DNA from: Nocardioides luteus
GTDB taxonomy: Bacteria > Actinomycetota > Actinomycetes > Propionibacteriales > Nocardioidaceae
Assembly (NCBI RefSeq): GCF_014648595.1
Contig: NZ_BMRK01000013.1
Location: 62,001 to 126,000, forward strand
Length of the DNA: 64,000 nucleotides
Direction: 5' to 3'
The notes under the pieces were generated by a model. That model did not search any database, had not been told where the DNA came from, and saw only the letters and a list, made by a program, of their open reading frames with translations. Positions 44,485-52,647 of this stretch are shown here, one piece after another; the first letter of the stretch is position 1, and every line of letters begins with the position of its first letter. A program made the position numbers and the translations under genes.

Positions 44485-45077
44485 GACTTGCTCCTCACCA
44501 CGGGGCCATCGTCGTGGCCGCGGTGCTTGACCGCCTCCACGTCCCTCTTGACGTTCTCGGTGGCACGCTCGGGCTTCATCGGGGTCCCCTCGGAGACCTG
44601 CTTCTTCCCGACCATGGCCATCACGCCCGCGATCACCAGGAGGACGACTCCGACGATCAGCGCGGCCAGCCAGGCGTCCATGACGAGCGCCAGGGCGAGG
44701 ATCGCGGTGGCGATCAGGACGCCGAGGCCGTAGAGCGCGACCAGACCGGCGCCGCCGAAGGCGCCTGCACCCTTGCCGGCGTGCTTGGCCTTCTCGGTCA
44801 GCTCCAGGCGAGCGAGCTCCATCTCACCGCGGACGAGGCTGGACATCTCCTCGGAGAGGCGCGAGACCAGCTCGCCCATCGACGCGTTGCTCTGCGCCGA
44901 GCTGGGGTTGGTCGTCGTCGACTCCGAGGGAGTCACGTTCGGCCCCCTGGCAGTCAGATCGTCGTGGTGGACCGCGCTCGGCGGTGTCGTGGTGGTGCCG
45001 GGCTGCTGCGTCGGCGAGACCGGGCGACGTTGTTCACCCAAGGTCCCGTCGCGCTCCCCCGCTCGGTGGGTGGTCAC
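44481..45077 (-). CDS. Phage-holin-like (Holin-X) membrane protein
   Basis: A 198-aa protein. After a low-complexity Thr/Pro N-terminus, 'SMGELVSRLSEEMSSLVRGEMELARLELTEKAKHAGKGAGAFG' is an amphipathic helix typical of the Phage_holin_3_6/DUF1469 group. Two membrane helices follow (about 105–125 and 130–155), then a basic tail. It is an endogenous stress-membrane protein rather than a phage lysis gene. The GTG at 45077 overlaps the previous stop (GTGA). Confidence 0.82.
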   Translation of the reverse strand: MTTHRAGERDGTLGEQRRPVSPTQQPGTTTTPPSAVHHDDLTARGPNVTPSESTTTNPSSAQSNASMGELVSRLSEEMSSLVRGEMELARLELTEKAKHAGKGAGAFGGAGLVALYGLGVLIATAILALALVMDAWLAALIVGVVLLVIAGVMAMVGKKQVSEGTPMKPERATENVKRDVEAVKHRGHDDGPVVRSKS

Positions 45078-45460
45078 GACTCCCACCCCCGCGGCGTACC
45101 CGTCACCGGGTCGGCGTTCGTGCTCGGGCTCGGCGGGGTGATGGGTGACGTCTGGTCAGCCGCGGCCGAGCTGGACGCCGTGCTCGACGTCGGAGTCGAG
45201 GACGAGGTCGACGTCGAGGTGGGCGTCGATGTCGAGCCGGAGCTGGAGCTACCGGGCATCTTCTCCTGGACGGTCTCCCGAGCGACCTCGGCCTTCTGCT
45301 TGGCCATGGAGCCAGCGCGGTGTGCCTTGTCCTGCACCCGCGGGTCGTGCCACATCTTCTGAGCCTTGGCGGCGAGGGCGTCGTACCGCTCGCGTCCGGC
45401 GCGGGCGCCGAGCACGTAGCCGATGCCGAAAGCCGCCATCAGTGCTGATTTCTTGAACAT
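45074..45460 (-). CDS. YtxH-like small membrane protein
   Basis: A 128-aa protein that starts with 'MFKKSALMAAFGIGYVLGARAGRERYDALAAKAQKM', a YtxH-like membrane helix with the GxRxGRERY turn. It ends in a long Ser/Thr/Pro low-complexity tail. It is the first gene of the operon, with an RBS GAGGAG. A SigB/SigF-like promoter is just upstream. Confidence 0.78.
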   Translation of the reverse strand: MFKKSALMAAFGIGYVLGARAGRERYDALAAKAQKMWHDPRVQDKAHRAGSMAKQKAEVARETVQEKMPGSSSSGSTSTPTSTSTSSSTPTSSTASSSAAADQTSPITPPSPSTNADPVTGTPRGWES

Positions 45461-45490
45461 GTGCTCCTCCTCATCGCTTACACCAGCGCG

Positions 45491-45515
45491 GTACCCACGT
45501 GATGAGGAGATAAAC
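45491..45515 (-). promoter_or_regulatory. SigB/SigF-type general stress promoter
   Basis: On the minus strand, GTTTAT (45515–45510), a 13-bp spacer, then GGGTAC (45496–45491), matching GTTT-n13/15-GGGTAT of general-stress sigma factors. It is 31 bases upstream of the YtxH-like gene. Confidence 0.65.
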
Positions 45516-45558
45516 GGGCGCAAACGAACAGGATCGAGGGACCGCCCGTACGCCGCGC

Positions 45559-46065
45559 CTAGGCCGCTGCTTCGTAGCGCCCGCTCACGTGCACGAGCGT
45601 CCCGCTCGGGTGCAGCGCCTCCGCGCCCAGGAGGCTCCGAGCGACGGCGAGCATCGGAAGGTTGTCGGACTGCACGTCGCCGACGAGCGTCCGGATGCCC
45701 TCTCGGCGTGCCCGCAGGGCGAGCTCTCGCAGCATCCGCACGCCGAGACCGTGGCCCTGCCAGGCGTCCTCGACGAGGACTGCGACCTCCGCGGCGCTCG
45801 GGTCGTCGGCGCACCGGTGGTAGCGAGCCACGGCGACCACCTCTCCGTCCACGACCGCGACCAGGGCTTCGTGATCGCGATGGTCGACGTCGACGAGGTA
45901 GCGCCGGAGCTTCAGCGAGAGCCGCCGCTGCACCGGAGCATGGAAACGGCGATAGATCGTCTCGGCGGACAGGCGGCACCACATCCGCTCGAAGGCGCTC
46001 AGGTCGGTGACCTCGACCGGGCGGGTGGTGATCGTGGGTGTCGCGATGAGGAGTTCTGAGTTCAT
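45559..46065 (-). CDS. GNAT family N-acetyltransferase
   Basis: A 168-aa acetyltransferase. 'LSAETIYRRFHAPVQRRLS', 'LVAVVDGEVVAVARYHR' and the acetyl-CoA loop 'AEVAVLVEDAWQGHGLGVRML' (QGxGxG variant Q-G-H-G-L-G) are clear. It resembles the GNAT group that acetylates protein lysines in Actinobacteria, but the target is unknown. The ATG at 46065 lies within a 7-bp inverted repeat (46058–46076). Confidence 0.88.
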   Translation of the reverse strand: MNSELLIATPTITTRPVEVTDLSAFERMWCRLSAETIYRRFHAPVQRRLSLKLRRYLVDVDHRDHEALVAVVDGEVVAVARYHRCADDPSAAEVAVLVEDAWQGHGLGVRMLRELALRARREGIRTLVGDVQSDNLPMLAVARSLLGAEALHPSGTLVHVSGRYEAAA

Positions 46066-46076
46066 ATTCTGAACTC
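46058..46076. promoter_or_regulatory. Inverted repeat at the GNAT start
   Basis: GAGTTCA-n5-TGAACTC (arms 46058–46064 and 46070–46076) covers the GNAT start codon in the promoter region shared with the divergent HxlR gene. It is a candidate HxlR site. Confidence 0.5.
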
Positions 46077-46128
46077 TCCGCGCAGGCGCTGAGTTCGTCA
46101 AACGAATTCAGGAACGTAAACTGGTTCT

Positions 46129-46575
46129 GTGATCACGGACGAGATCGACCGCACCCGCTGCTCGGTCGCCGGCACCCTCGCGGTCGTCGGCGAGAAGTGG
46201 AGCCTGCTCGTGCTCCGCGAGGCCTTCCTCGGCGTACGCCGCTTCGCCGACTTCCAGCACAACCTCGACGTCTCCCGCGCAGTCCTCACCGACCGCCTCA
46301 ACACCTTCGTCGACCAGGGCGTCCTCGCCCGCGTCCCCTACCACGACGAGGGCCAGCGTGCGCGTCACGAATACCGCCTCACCCAGAAGGGCCTCGACCT
46401 CTACCCCGCCCTCGTCGCGCTGATGGAATGGGGCGACCGCTACCTCGGCGACCGCCCTGCTCTCGCGCTCGAGCATCGGGACTGTGGCGGTGAGGTCCAG
46501 CTCTCGCTCACGTGCTCGGACGGGCACACCCTCGGTGGGCCGCGGGAGGTGCGGCCGGTGGCGTTGGGGGGCTGA
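46129..46575 (+). CDS. HxlR-type winged-helix regulator
   Basis: A 148-aa regulator with the N-terminal Cys seen in HxlR proteins (RTRCSVAGTLAVVGEKWSLLVLRE). The recognition helix is in 'VSRAVLTDRLNTFVDQGVLA' and the wing in 'HEYRLTQKGLDLYPALVALMEWG'. A Cys-containing C-terminal extension (RDCGGEVQLSLTCSDGHTLGG) looks like a small metal- or redox-sensing loop. It is divergent from the GNAT gene. Confidence 0.88.
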   Translation: MITDEIDRTRCSVAGTLAVVGEKWSLLVLREAFLGVRRFADFQHNLDVSRAVLTDRLNTFVDQGVLARVPYHDEGQRARHEYRLTQKGLDLYPALVALMEWGDRYLGDRPALALEHRDCGGEVQLSLTCSDGHTLGGPREVRPVALGG

Positions 46576-46586
46576 CTTTCGCCACC

Positions 46587-46608
46587 GGTGGTCGAGCCTG
46601 TCGAGACC
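46587..46608 (+). repeat. Dispersed short repeat, copy at 46.59 kb
   Basis: GGTCGAGCCTGTCGAGACC with flanking GGT. Confidence 0.9.
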
Positions 46609-46633
46609 CCCTTCGCGGTCGCACCAGCCCCCC

Positions 46634-46655
46634 GGTGGTCGAGCCTGTCGAGACC
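46634..46655 (+). repeat. Dispersed short repeat, copy at 46.63 kb
   Basis: Identical to the copy at 46587, with the same downstream CCCTTCGC. Confidence 0.9.
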
Positions 46656-46680
46656 CCCTTCGCAGACACACCAGCCCACC

Positions 46681-47011
46681 GGTGGTCGAGCTTGTCGAGA
46701 CCACGTGCGTGCGGACATCGCTTAGCGACTGTGTTTTCGCTCCCGGGTTCGCCGCCGACCCGATCTCCGAGTGTTTCTCGATCACGCACCGCGTCAAGGA
46801 CGCCTTCGGCGCCGGCTTCGCCGGCCGCTTCGCGGTCCTTGACCCGGCACCCGATCGAGAAAAGATTTCCGCCAATATCGGGGCGGCGGCGCGGAGTGTG
46901 GCGCGGGCTCATGAATCTCCGAAAGAGCCGGCGCCGAGTCGGGGCAGAGACCGCTCGCCCCGCTGGTCGAGCCGCCGGAGCCGCTAGGCGAAGGCGTGTC
47001 GAGACCAACAC
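46681..47011 (+). repeat. 331-bp direct repeat, copy 1
   Basis: It begins with the short repeat and ends with the long variant (…GTGTCGAGACCAACAC). Inside, 46774–46862 folds as a large imperfect hairpin: TTTCTCGATC pairs with its complement at 46853, and GTCAAGGAC with the complement at 46835. Copy 2 starts 382 bases later and has the same length. Confidence 0.88.
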
Positions 47012-47062
47012 CGTCGTTCGCCGACCGCTCGCGTCGCAACTGAACCCGCGGAGGTCTCCACC

Positions 47063-47393
47063 GGTGGTCGAGCTTGTCGAGACCCCCGCGTGCGGACATC
47101 GCCAAGCGACTGTGTTCTTCGTTCCCAGGTTCGCCGCCGACCCGATCTCTGAGTGTTTCTCGATCACGCGCCGCGTCAAGGACGCCTTCGGCGCCGGCTT
47201 CGCCGACCGCTTCGCGGTCCTTGACCCGGCACCCGATCGAGAAAAGATCTCCGCCAATATCGGGGCGGCGGCGAGGAGTGTGGCGCGGGCTCACGAGGCT
47301 TCGCAAGAGCCGACGCCGAGCCGGGGCAGGGACCCCTCGCCCCGCTGGTCGAGCCGCCGGAGCCCCTGGGCGGAGGCGTGTCGAGACCAACAC
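47063..47393 (+). repeat. 331-bp direct repeat, copy 2
   Basis: It is colinear with copy 1 (46681–47011), with scattered substitutions and two compensating one-base indels. The hairpin is at 47156–47244. Confidence 0.88.
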
Positions 47394-47433
47394 AGTCCGG
47401 GCCGAGGACGATCGCCCTGAGCCCGGACACCGG

Positions 47434-47452
47434 AGGTCGAGCCTGTCGAGAC
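47434..47452 (+). repeat. Dispersed short repeat, copy at 47.43 kb
   Basis: The core GGTCGAGCCTGTCGAGACC is exact; the left flank is changed. Confidence 0.88.
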
Positions 47453-47478
47453 CCCCATCGCGAACACACCAACCCACC

Positions 47479-47500
47479 GGTGGTCGAGCTTGTCGAGACC
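47479..47500 (+). repeat. Dispersed short repeat, copy at 47.48 kb
   Basis: GGTCGAGCTTGTCGAGACC with flanking GGT, upstream of the HNH gene promoter. Confidence 0.9.
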
Positions 47501-47557
47501 ACCCTCTGAGCAACAGATCAAAGCCACTAAAAAGACGGCCTGACCAGGATAAACAGG

Positions 47558-47586
47558 TAGCATCACTGCCTCGTTTGGCATATAAT
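47558..47586 (+). promoter_or_regulatory. Promoter of the DUF222–HNH gene
   Basis: A consensus -10 TATAAT (47581–47586) lies seven bases before the ATG at 47594, so transcription would start at or next to that ATG. The -35 is poor (GTAGCA). Confidence 0.65.
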
Positions 47587-47593
47587 GAAACGC

Positions 47594-48883
47594 ATGAACG
47601 AGACCCCCGACCAGCTCCTCACCGGACCACCCCCAGGTGCCTCCGAAGCAGAGCTGATCGACTGGATCACCGGTCTCGAAAACCTCAAGTGCCGTGCCGA
47701 GGCGATCCAGGCCGAAGCGGCCGTACGCCTCGACGAAGCCACCCGAACACGCCATGCCGAGGCCGGCGTCCCCACCCGCAAGCTCGGGGACGGCGTCGCT
47801 TCCCAGATCGCCCTCGCCCGCCGAACCTCACCCGCCAAAGGCGCAAAGCTCCTCGGCCTCGCCAAGATCCTCATCACCGAGATGCCCCACACCTTCGCGC
47901 TGATGAAGGCCGGACTCTTCTCCCAATGGCAGGCCACCATCCTCGCCCGCGAAACCGCATGCCTCTCACTCCAGGACCGCCGGGTCATCGATCACGAGCT
48001 CTGCGCGCCCGGCTTCGACGGCGAGGCGCCGAATGTCGTGACGATGGGACTGCGGCAGCTCGAGAACGCGGCCAAGAAGCTTGCGATCTCCTTGGACCAG
48101 GAGTCAGTCGTCGCCCGCGCCGCCAGCGCGGAGAGGGACCGCCGTGTCGGCCTCCGCCCCGCACCGGACACGATGACCTGGCTGGGCGCCCTGCTTCCAG
48201 TCAAGGACGGCGTCGCCGTCTTCGCCGCACTCGACCAGGCAGCCAAAACCGCGCAAGCCGCCGGCGACCAGCGCACCAGGGGCCAGGTCATGGCCGACAC
48301 ACTGGTCGACCGCGTCACCGGCAGGGAAGCCGGCGTGAAGCCGAAGATCGAAGTCAAGATCGTCATGACCGCCGACTCCCTGACCAACAACGCCAACCAG
48401 CCCGCCATGGTCGAAGGCTACGGACCCGTCCCCGCCAGCTGGGCACGCGAAGCACTCACCGACGCCGAGGCCTTCGTCCGCCGCCTCCTCACCGACCCGG
48501 CCGGCCAACTCATCGCCATGGAATCCCGGTCACGCAAAGCACCCGACGGCCTCGCCGAGTTCATCAACACCCGCGACGAAGGCACCTGCCGCACCAACGG
48601 CTGCGACGCCCCCATCCGCAACATCGACCACATCGAACGCCACGCAGACGGTGGCAAAACGACTGCCGAGAATCTCCAGGGTCTCTGCGAAAGATGCAAT
48701 CAGGCGAAAGAATCGCTCGGCTGGCAAGCAAGACCAGGACCCGACGGCAGCATCACCACCATCACACCAACGGGCCACACCTACACGAGCCCACCACCCG
48801 AGGCCTGGTATGCGGCACCACCGCTCTCGCCCGCTGAGATCAGACTCCGCAACGTACTCGCCGCCCATCGCGCCGCCGCCTGA
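47594..48883 (+). CDS. DUF222 / HNH endonuclease domain protein (13E12 type)
   Basis: A 429-aa protein from the ATG at 47594 (an ATG at 47585 overlaps the -10 box and is rejected). The N-terminal 270 residues are DUF222 helices ('LARRTSPAKGAKLLGLAKILI', 'LGALLPVKDGVAVFAALDQAA'). The C-terminal HNH domain has 'CRTNGCDAPIRNIDHIERHADGGKTTAENLQGLCERCNQAK', with two Cys pairs and the catalytic His. These genes are multi-copy in Actinobacteria and are often linked to 13E12-type repeats. The role is not established. A repeat array lies directly upstream. Confidence 0.92.
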   Translation: MNETPDQLLTGPPPGASEAELIDWITGLENLKCRAEAIQAEAAVRLDEATRTRHAEAGVPTRKLGDGVASQIALARRTSPAKGAKLLGLAKILITEMPHTFALMKAGLFSQWQATILARETACLSLQDRRVIDHELCAPGFDGEAPNVVTMGLRQLENAAKKLAISLDQESVVARAASAERDRRVGLRPAPDTMTWLGALLPVKDGVAVFAALDQAAKTAQAAGDQRTRGQVMADTLVDRVTGREAGVKPKIEVKIVMTADSLTNNANQPAMVEGYGPVPASWAREALTDAEAFVRRLLTDPAGQLIAMESRSRKAPDGLAEFINTRDEGTCRTNGCDAPIRNIDHIERHADGGKTTAENLQGLCERCNQAKESLGWQARPGPDGSITTITPTGHTYTSPPPEAWYAAPPLSPAEIRLRNVLAAHRAAA

Positions 48884-48996
48884 TTCGAGCGGCACGAATT
48901 GTCCGCATCCTGCTGCGCCCGAGGCGTCGACATGGTCCACTGTGACGCACATCCCACCCGGCTGGGCTCGGCGGCCTCACTCGCGGAGGACACACA

Positions 48997-49884
48997 GTGA
49001 ACGACTCGGTCCTGCTCTCGGTCGGTCTGCCGATCGCGCTGGCGATCATCATGTTCGGGCTGGGGTTGAGCCTGACGCCGGGGGACTTCCGTCGGGTCGT
49101 ACGTACGCCGAAGGCGGTGTTCGTGGCGCTGACGCTGCAGATCCTGGTGCTGCCGCTGATCGCGTTCGGGCTGGTCGTGGTGGCGGACGTGGATCCGCTG
49201 ATCGCGGTGGGGGTGATGCTGCTGGCGGCCTCGCCCGGCGGGACGACGGCGAACCTGTTCAGCCATCTGTTCCGCGGGGACGTCGCGCTCAACGTGACAC
49301 TGACGGCGGTGAACTCGGTGCTCGCGGCGGTCTCGATCCCGCTGATCACCAACGCGGCGATCGTCTACTTCGGCGCTGGAGACACGTTGGGGCTGCAGTT
49401 CGGCAAGGTCGTCCAGGTGATCGCCATCGTGCTGGTGCCGGTCGGGATCGGGATGCTGGTGCGGAGCCGCTCGGCGACCTTCGCGGCGCGGGCGGACCGC
49501 CCCGTACGCGTCTTCTCGATCGTCGTGCTGGTGCTGGTCTCGCTCGGAGCGATCCTCGGCGAGCGGGAGAACATCGCCGGCTACCTCCAGGAGATCGGCG
49601 TGGTGGTGACGCTGTTCTGCTGCGCGAGCCTGTGCCTGGGCTACCTCGGTGCGCGCGTGTTCAAGCTGGGTCGGGAACAGGCGATCGCGACTTCGATGGA
49701 GGTCGGGATCCACAACACCACCGTCGCCCTGACGATCGCGCTCAGCGTGCTCGACAACACCGCCGTCGCGATCCCGGCGGCGGTCTACAGCATCGTCATG
49801 TACGTCCTGGCGACCCTCTTCGGCCTCGTGATCACCCGCTCCCGCACCGCCCGGACCACAGCGCAGCACGACGTCACCGCCTGA
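48997..49884 (+). CDS. Bile acid:sodium symporter family (BASS) protein
   Basis: A 295-aa protein with nine to ten membrane segments. 'LAIIMFGLGLSLTPGDFRRV', 'VGVMLLAASPGGTTANLFSHLFRGDVALNVTLTAVNS' and 'SMEVGIHNTTVALTIALSVL' are BASS signatures (the SPGGxxSN and E-x-G-x-Q/H-N motifs). The substrate is unknown. The start is a GTG behind GGAGGA. Confidence 0.92.
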   Translation: MNDSVLLSVGLPIALAIIMFGLGLSLTPGDFRRVVRTPKAVFVALTLQILVLPLIAFGLVVVADVDPLIAVGVMLLAASPGGTTANLFSHLFRGDVALNVTLTAVNSVLAAVSIPLITNAAIVYFGAGDTLGLQFGKVVQVIAIVLVPVGIGMLVRSRSATFAARADRPVRVFSIVVLVLVSLGAILGERENIAGYLQEIGVVVTLFCCASLCLGYLGARVFKLGREQAIATSMEVGIHNTTVALTIALSVLDNTAVAIPAAVYSIVMYVLATLFGLVITRSRTARTTAQHDVTA

Positions 49885-49900
49885 GCCGGCAAGCACGGCC

Positions 49901-51397
49901 TCAGTCGAGCATCTCCTTGGTCATCCCGACCTCACGACACCGAGCGAGTGCGACCTCGTCCCGCGCCGACGGAGGAACCGAGCCATCGTCGCGGCGCGGG
50001 AAGGAGTACCAGGCGCCGACCGCCCCCAGCGCGAAGAGGAAGAGACAGACCAGCGTGAAGGCGGAGTTGACCGCGTCGACATCTCCGGGCGGCACGCTCG
50101 CGGCGAGGACGGCCTCACCGAGCCCCGGCGCGAGCAGCGCTGTCAGGAGCGTGAGCGCGATCGCGAGGCTGAGCACGTTGCCGGTGTTCTGCAGCATCAG
50201 GCGGGTGGCGTTGACGACCCCGAGCGAGTCGTCGGGAGCCCGCTCGAGCAGGACCGTCGCGTTGGTGCCGATGAACAGACCGGTCGCCAGCCCGACGATC
50301 GCGAGCGTCGCCATCACCAGCCCGGTCAACTGCAGATGGATGGCGAGGGCGACCAGCCCGACACCGCACGTGCCCACCACCGAGCCGCGGAACATGATCT
50401 GGTGCGCCGTCCAGCGTCGGGACAGCCAACCCAGGGTGAGCGACGCCGTGATCATCCCGATCGGCATCGGCAGCAGCATCATCCCCGCCCTCCCGGGCGC
50501 GACGCCGGCGACGCCCTGGAAGTAGAGGCTGGCCAGCACGATCAGCGGAAACCGCCCGGCACCGGTGAAGAACCCGGCGAGGAAGAGCTTTCCGACCCGG
50601 CGCAGGACCGCGACTTCGAGCACGGGAGCGGTCGCGCGTCGCTCGACGAACAACAGGATCGGGACGAGCAAGACCGATCCGGCCACGCACCCGACCACCA
50701 GCGGATGTCGCCACCCAAGGTCGGTGAGCGAGGTGATGCCGAGCGTCAGCATGACCACGGCGGCCATGATCACCAGGTTTCCGGAGAGGTCGAGACCGAC
50801 CGCCCGCTTCTCCTCGACACGGCGCGGCAGCAGCGCGTGACCAGCCGCCAGAGCGAGCAGGCAGACCGGGACGTTGAACCAGAAGACCCACTGCCAACCG
50901 ATGTGGTCGACGATCAGGCCGCCGACCGTGGGGCCGATCAGGTTGGCGGTCGGAAACGATGCGGCGTACAGGCCCATCGCGCCCCCGAGCGACTCCTGCG
51001 GGAAGGCCTGGTGGATGAGAGTGGCGCCGTTGCCGATCAGCACCGCACCACCGATCGCCGAGACCACCCGGAGCCCGATCAGCACCTCGACGTTCGGCGC
51101 GAAGCCGGCGAGGAGGCTCGCCACGGAGAAGAGCACCAGCCCGTTCAGGTAGAGCCCGCGCTGCCCCCAGACGTCACTGAGACGGCCGAACAGGAGCAGG
51201 CAGGCGGTGTTGGCGACCATGTAGGAGAGCAGCAGCCAGCTCCCCTCCCCCGAGCTCGCGTGGAACTCCCTGCTCAGCGTCGGGAGCGCCACGTTGAGTG
51301 AGCTCGCGTTGAGCGCCATCACGGCGCTGACCAGGCAGACCACGATCAGGGTGGAACGTGCGGCGGTTGTCACTTCGGTCGGTTCGGACCCGGTCAT
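49901..51397 (-). CDS. DHA2-type MFS drug exporter
   Basis: A 498-aa, 14-helix exporter. 'SSLNVALPTLSREFHASSGEGSWLLLSYMVANTACLLLFGRLSDVWGQRGLYLNG' spans helix 1 to the loop 2–3 motif. 'GPTVGGLIVDHIGWQWVFWFNVP' is antiporter motif C. It probably effluxes hydrophobic or cationic compounds. The ATG at 51397 has the RBS GGAGG. Confidence 0.92.
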   Translation of the reverse strand: MTGSEPTEVTTAARSTLIVVCLVSAVMALNASSLNVALPTLSREFHASSGEGSWLLLSYMVANTACLLLFGRLSDVWGQRGLYLNGLVLFSVASLLAGFAPNVEVLIGLRVVSAIGGAVLIGNGATLIHQAFPQESLGGAMGLYAASFPTANLIGPTVGGLIVDHIGWQWVFWFNVPVCLLALAAGHALLPRRVEEKRAVGLDLSGNLVIMAAVVMLTLGITSLTDLGWRHPLVVGCVAGSVLLVPILLFVERRATAPVLEVAVLRRVGKLFLAGFFTGAGRFPLIVLASLYFQGVAGVAPGRAGMMLLPMPIGMITASLTLGWLSRRWTAHQIMFRGSVVGTCGVGLVALAIHLQLTGLVMATLAIVGLATGLFIGTNATVLLERAPDDSLGVVNATRLMLQNTGNVLSLAIALTLLTALLAPGLGEAVLAASVPPGDVDAVNSAFTLVCLFLFALGAVGAWYSFPRRDDGSVPPSARDEVALARCREVGMTKEMLD

Positions 51398-51547
51398 CCC
51401 ACCTCCTGCGCCGTACGCGACAGCGCCTCTTCGAGCCGTGCGCGACGGCACGACCTACCCCCGACGGGGGCGTCGCGAGAAGAAAGTCCGATATCCGGCT
51501 TGTGACTCTTGACACACCCGTTTGGCGACCCAATGATGAATCTCATC

Positions 51548-51564
51548 CTAGAGCGTGATTCTAG
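51548..51564. promoter_or_regulatory. TetR-type operator upstream of the ABC cluster
   Basis: CTAGA-GCGTGAT-TCTAG, with the same arms and 7-base spacing as the site at 62193–62209 next to the TetR gene. It lies 61 bases before the first ABC gene. Confidence 0.75.
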
Positions 51565-51624
51565 ATTGAGCCACCAACATCGGCGACCGGAGCCCGGTCG
51601 TGGACACGAACGGGAGGGTCAGGT

Positions 51625-52647
51625 ATGAGAGCACCAGCCAGGTCCGCGGACGAGCCGCTTCTGCGCGTCGAGGATCTTCATGTGGAGTTTCGGACCGGCG
51701 GCGGGACGGTCGAAGCCCTCAACGCCGTGGACCTCTGGATCGACGCCGGCGAGACGGTCGCCGTCGTCGGCGAGTCGGGGTCCGGCAAGAGCGTGACGGC
51801 GCTCGCCGTGCTCGGCCTCCTGGGCAACGGCCGGGTCAGCGGCGGCCGGATCACCTGGGACGGCAAGGACATCACCGGCGCGTCCAACCGCGACATGCGT
51901 ACGGTCCGCGGCAACGACATCTCGGTGATCTTCCAGGACCCGATGACCTCGCTCGACCCGCTCTTCACCATCGGTCACCAGCTCGTCGAGGCCTACCGGA
52001 TCCACCACGACGTCTCGAAGCGGGAGGCTCGCGAGCGGGCCGTCGAGCTGCTCGACCTGGTCGGCATCCCCGAGCCCGCGGCGAAGTTCAAGGCGTACCC
52101 CCACCAGCTCTCGGGTGGTCAGCGACAGCGGGTGATGATCGCCGGTGCCCTCGCCTGCGACCCGCGCCTGCTGATCGCCGACGAGCCGACGACGGCGCTC
52201 GACGTCACCGTCGAGGCTCAGGTGCTCGCCCTCATCCGCGATCTCCAGGAACGCACCGGCGTCGGGCTGATGCTGATCACCCACGACATGGGCGTGGTCG
52301 CCGAGATGGCCGACCGGGTGGTGGTCTTCTACGCCGGCCAGGTCGTCGAGACCGGCACCGCCGACGAGATCCTCGACCGCCCCCAGCACCCCTACACCCG
52401 CGCGCTCCTCGAGGCGATCCCGCGACGGGACACCCCACGTGACCAGGAGATGCCCGCGATCCCGGGCGCCGTCCCCGCCCTCGACGAGATGCCCACCGGC
52501 TGCCGCTTCGTCACCCGCTGCACGGAAGCCGCGCCCGAGTGCGAGTCGGCCCAGACGCTGCGCGACGTCGCCGGCCGCCAGGTCCGCTGCTGGCGCCCCG
52601 ACGAGGACCACGGAGTCCTCGCCCCGATGGCGGAGGTGGCCGGATGA
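51625..52647 (+). CDS. ABC importer ATPase (OppD/DppD-like)
   Basis: A 340-aa ATPase. Walker A GESGSGKS is near residue 50, the signature is '[15 protein letters not shown]', and Walker B is '[14 protein letters not shown]'. The C-terminal oligopeptide-type domain has the Cys cluster ('[15 protein letters not shown]…CW') that binds Fe-S in some members. It is the first gene of the operon and overlaps the next gene by four bases. Confidence 0.94.
   Translation: MRAPARSADEPLLRVEDLHVEFRTGGGTVEALNAVDLWIDAGETVAVVGESGSGKSVTALAVLGLLGNGRVSGGRITWDGKDITGASNRDMRTVRGNDISVIFQDPMTSLDPLFTIGHQLVEAYRIHHDVSKREARERAVELLDLVGIPEPAAKFKAYPHQLSGGQRQRVMIAGALACDPRLLIADEPTTALDVTVEAQVLALIRDLQERTGVGLMLITHDMGVVAEMADRVVVFYAGQVVETGTADEILDRPQHPYTRALLEAIPRRDTPRDQEMPAIPGAVPALDEMPTGCRFVTRCTEAAPECESAQTLRDVAGRQVRCWRPDEDHGVLAPMAEVAG

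Larger units (their letters stand above)
46576..47557. repeat. Repeat-only region, about 1 kb without a convincing gene
   Basis: It is built from copies of the short repeat (46587, 46634, 46681, 47063, 47434, 47479), long variants of it (46964–47006 and 47346–47388) and a 331-bp direct repeat. All open frames here run through repeat units on both strands and have no RBS. I call it non-coding. Confidence 0.8.

Noticed and set aside
44481-45077. Phage lysis gene (holin)
   Set aside because: No phage genes nearby; operon and promoter indicate an endogenous stress protein.
46108-47257. Minus-strand frames in the repeat region starting MAEIFSRSGAG
   Set aside because: They exist in both repeat copies only because the DNA is duplicated; no RBS and no known domain.
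46587-47500. CRISPR array
   Set aside because: Unit spacing is irregular and the intervals are themselves repeated; no cas gene is present.
47074-48837. A 587-aa Arg/Pro-rich frame overlapping the DUF222–HNH gene
   Set aside because: Shifted frame of the real gene plus repeat DNA; composition is not protein-like.
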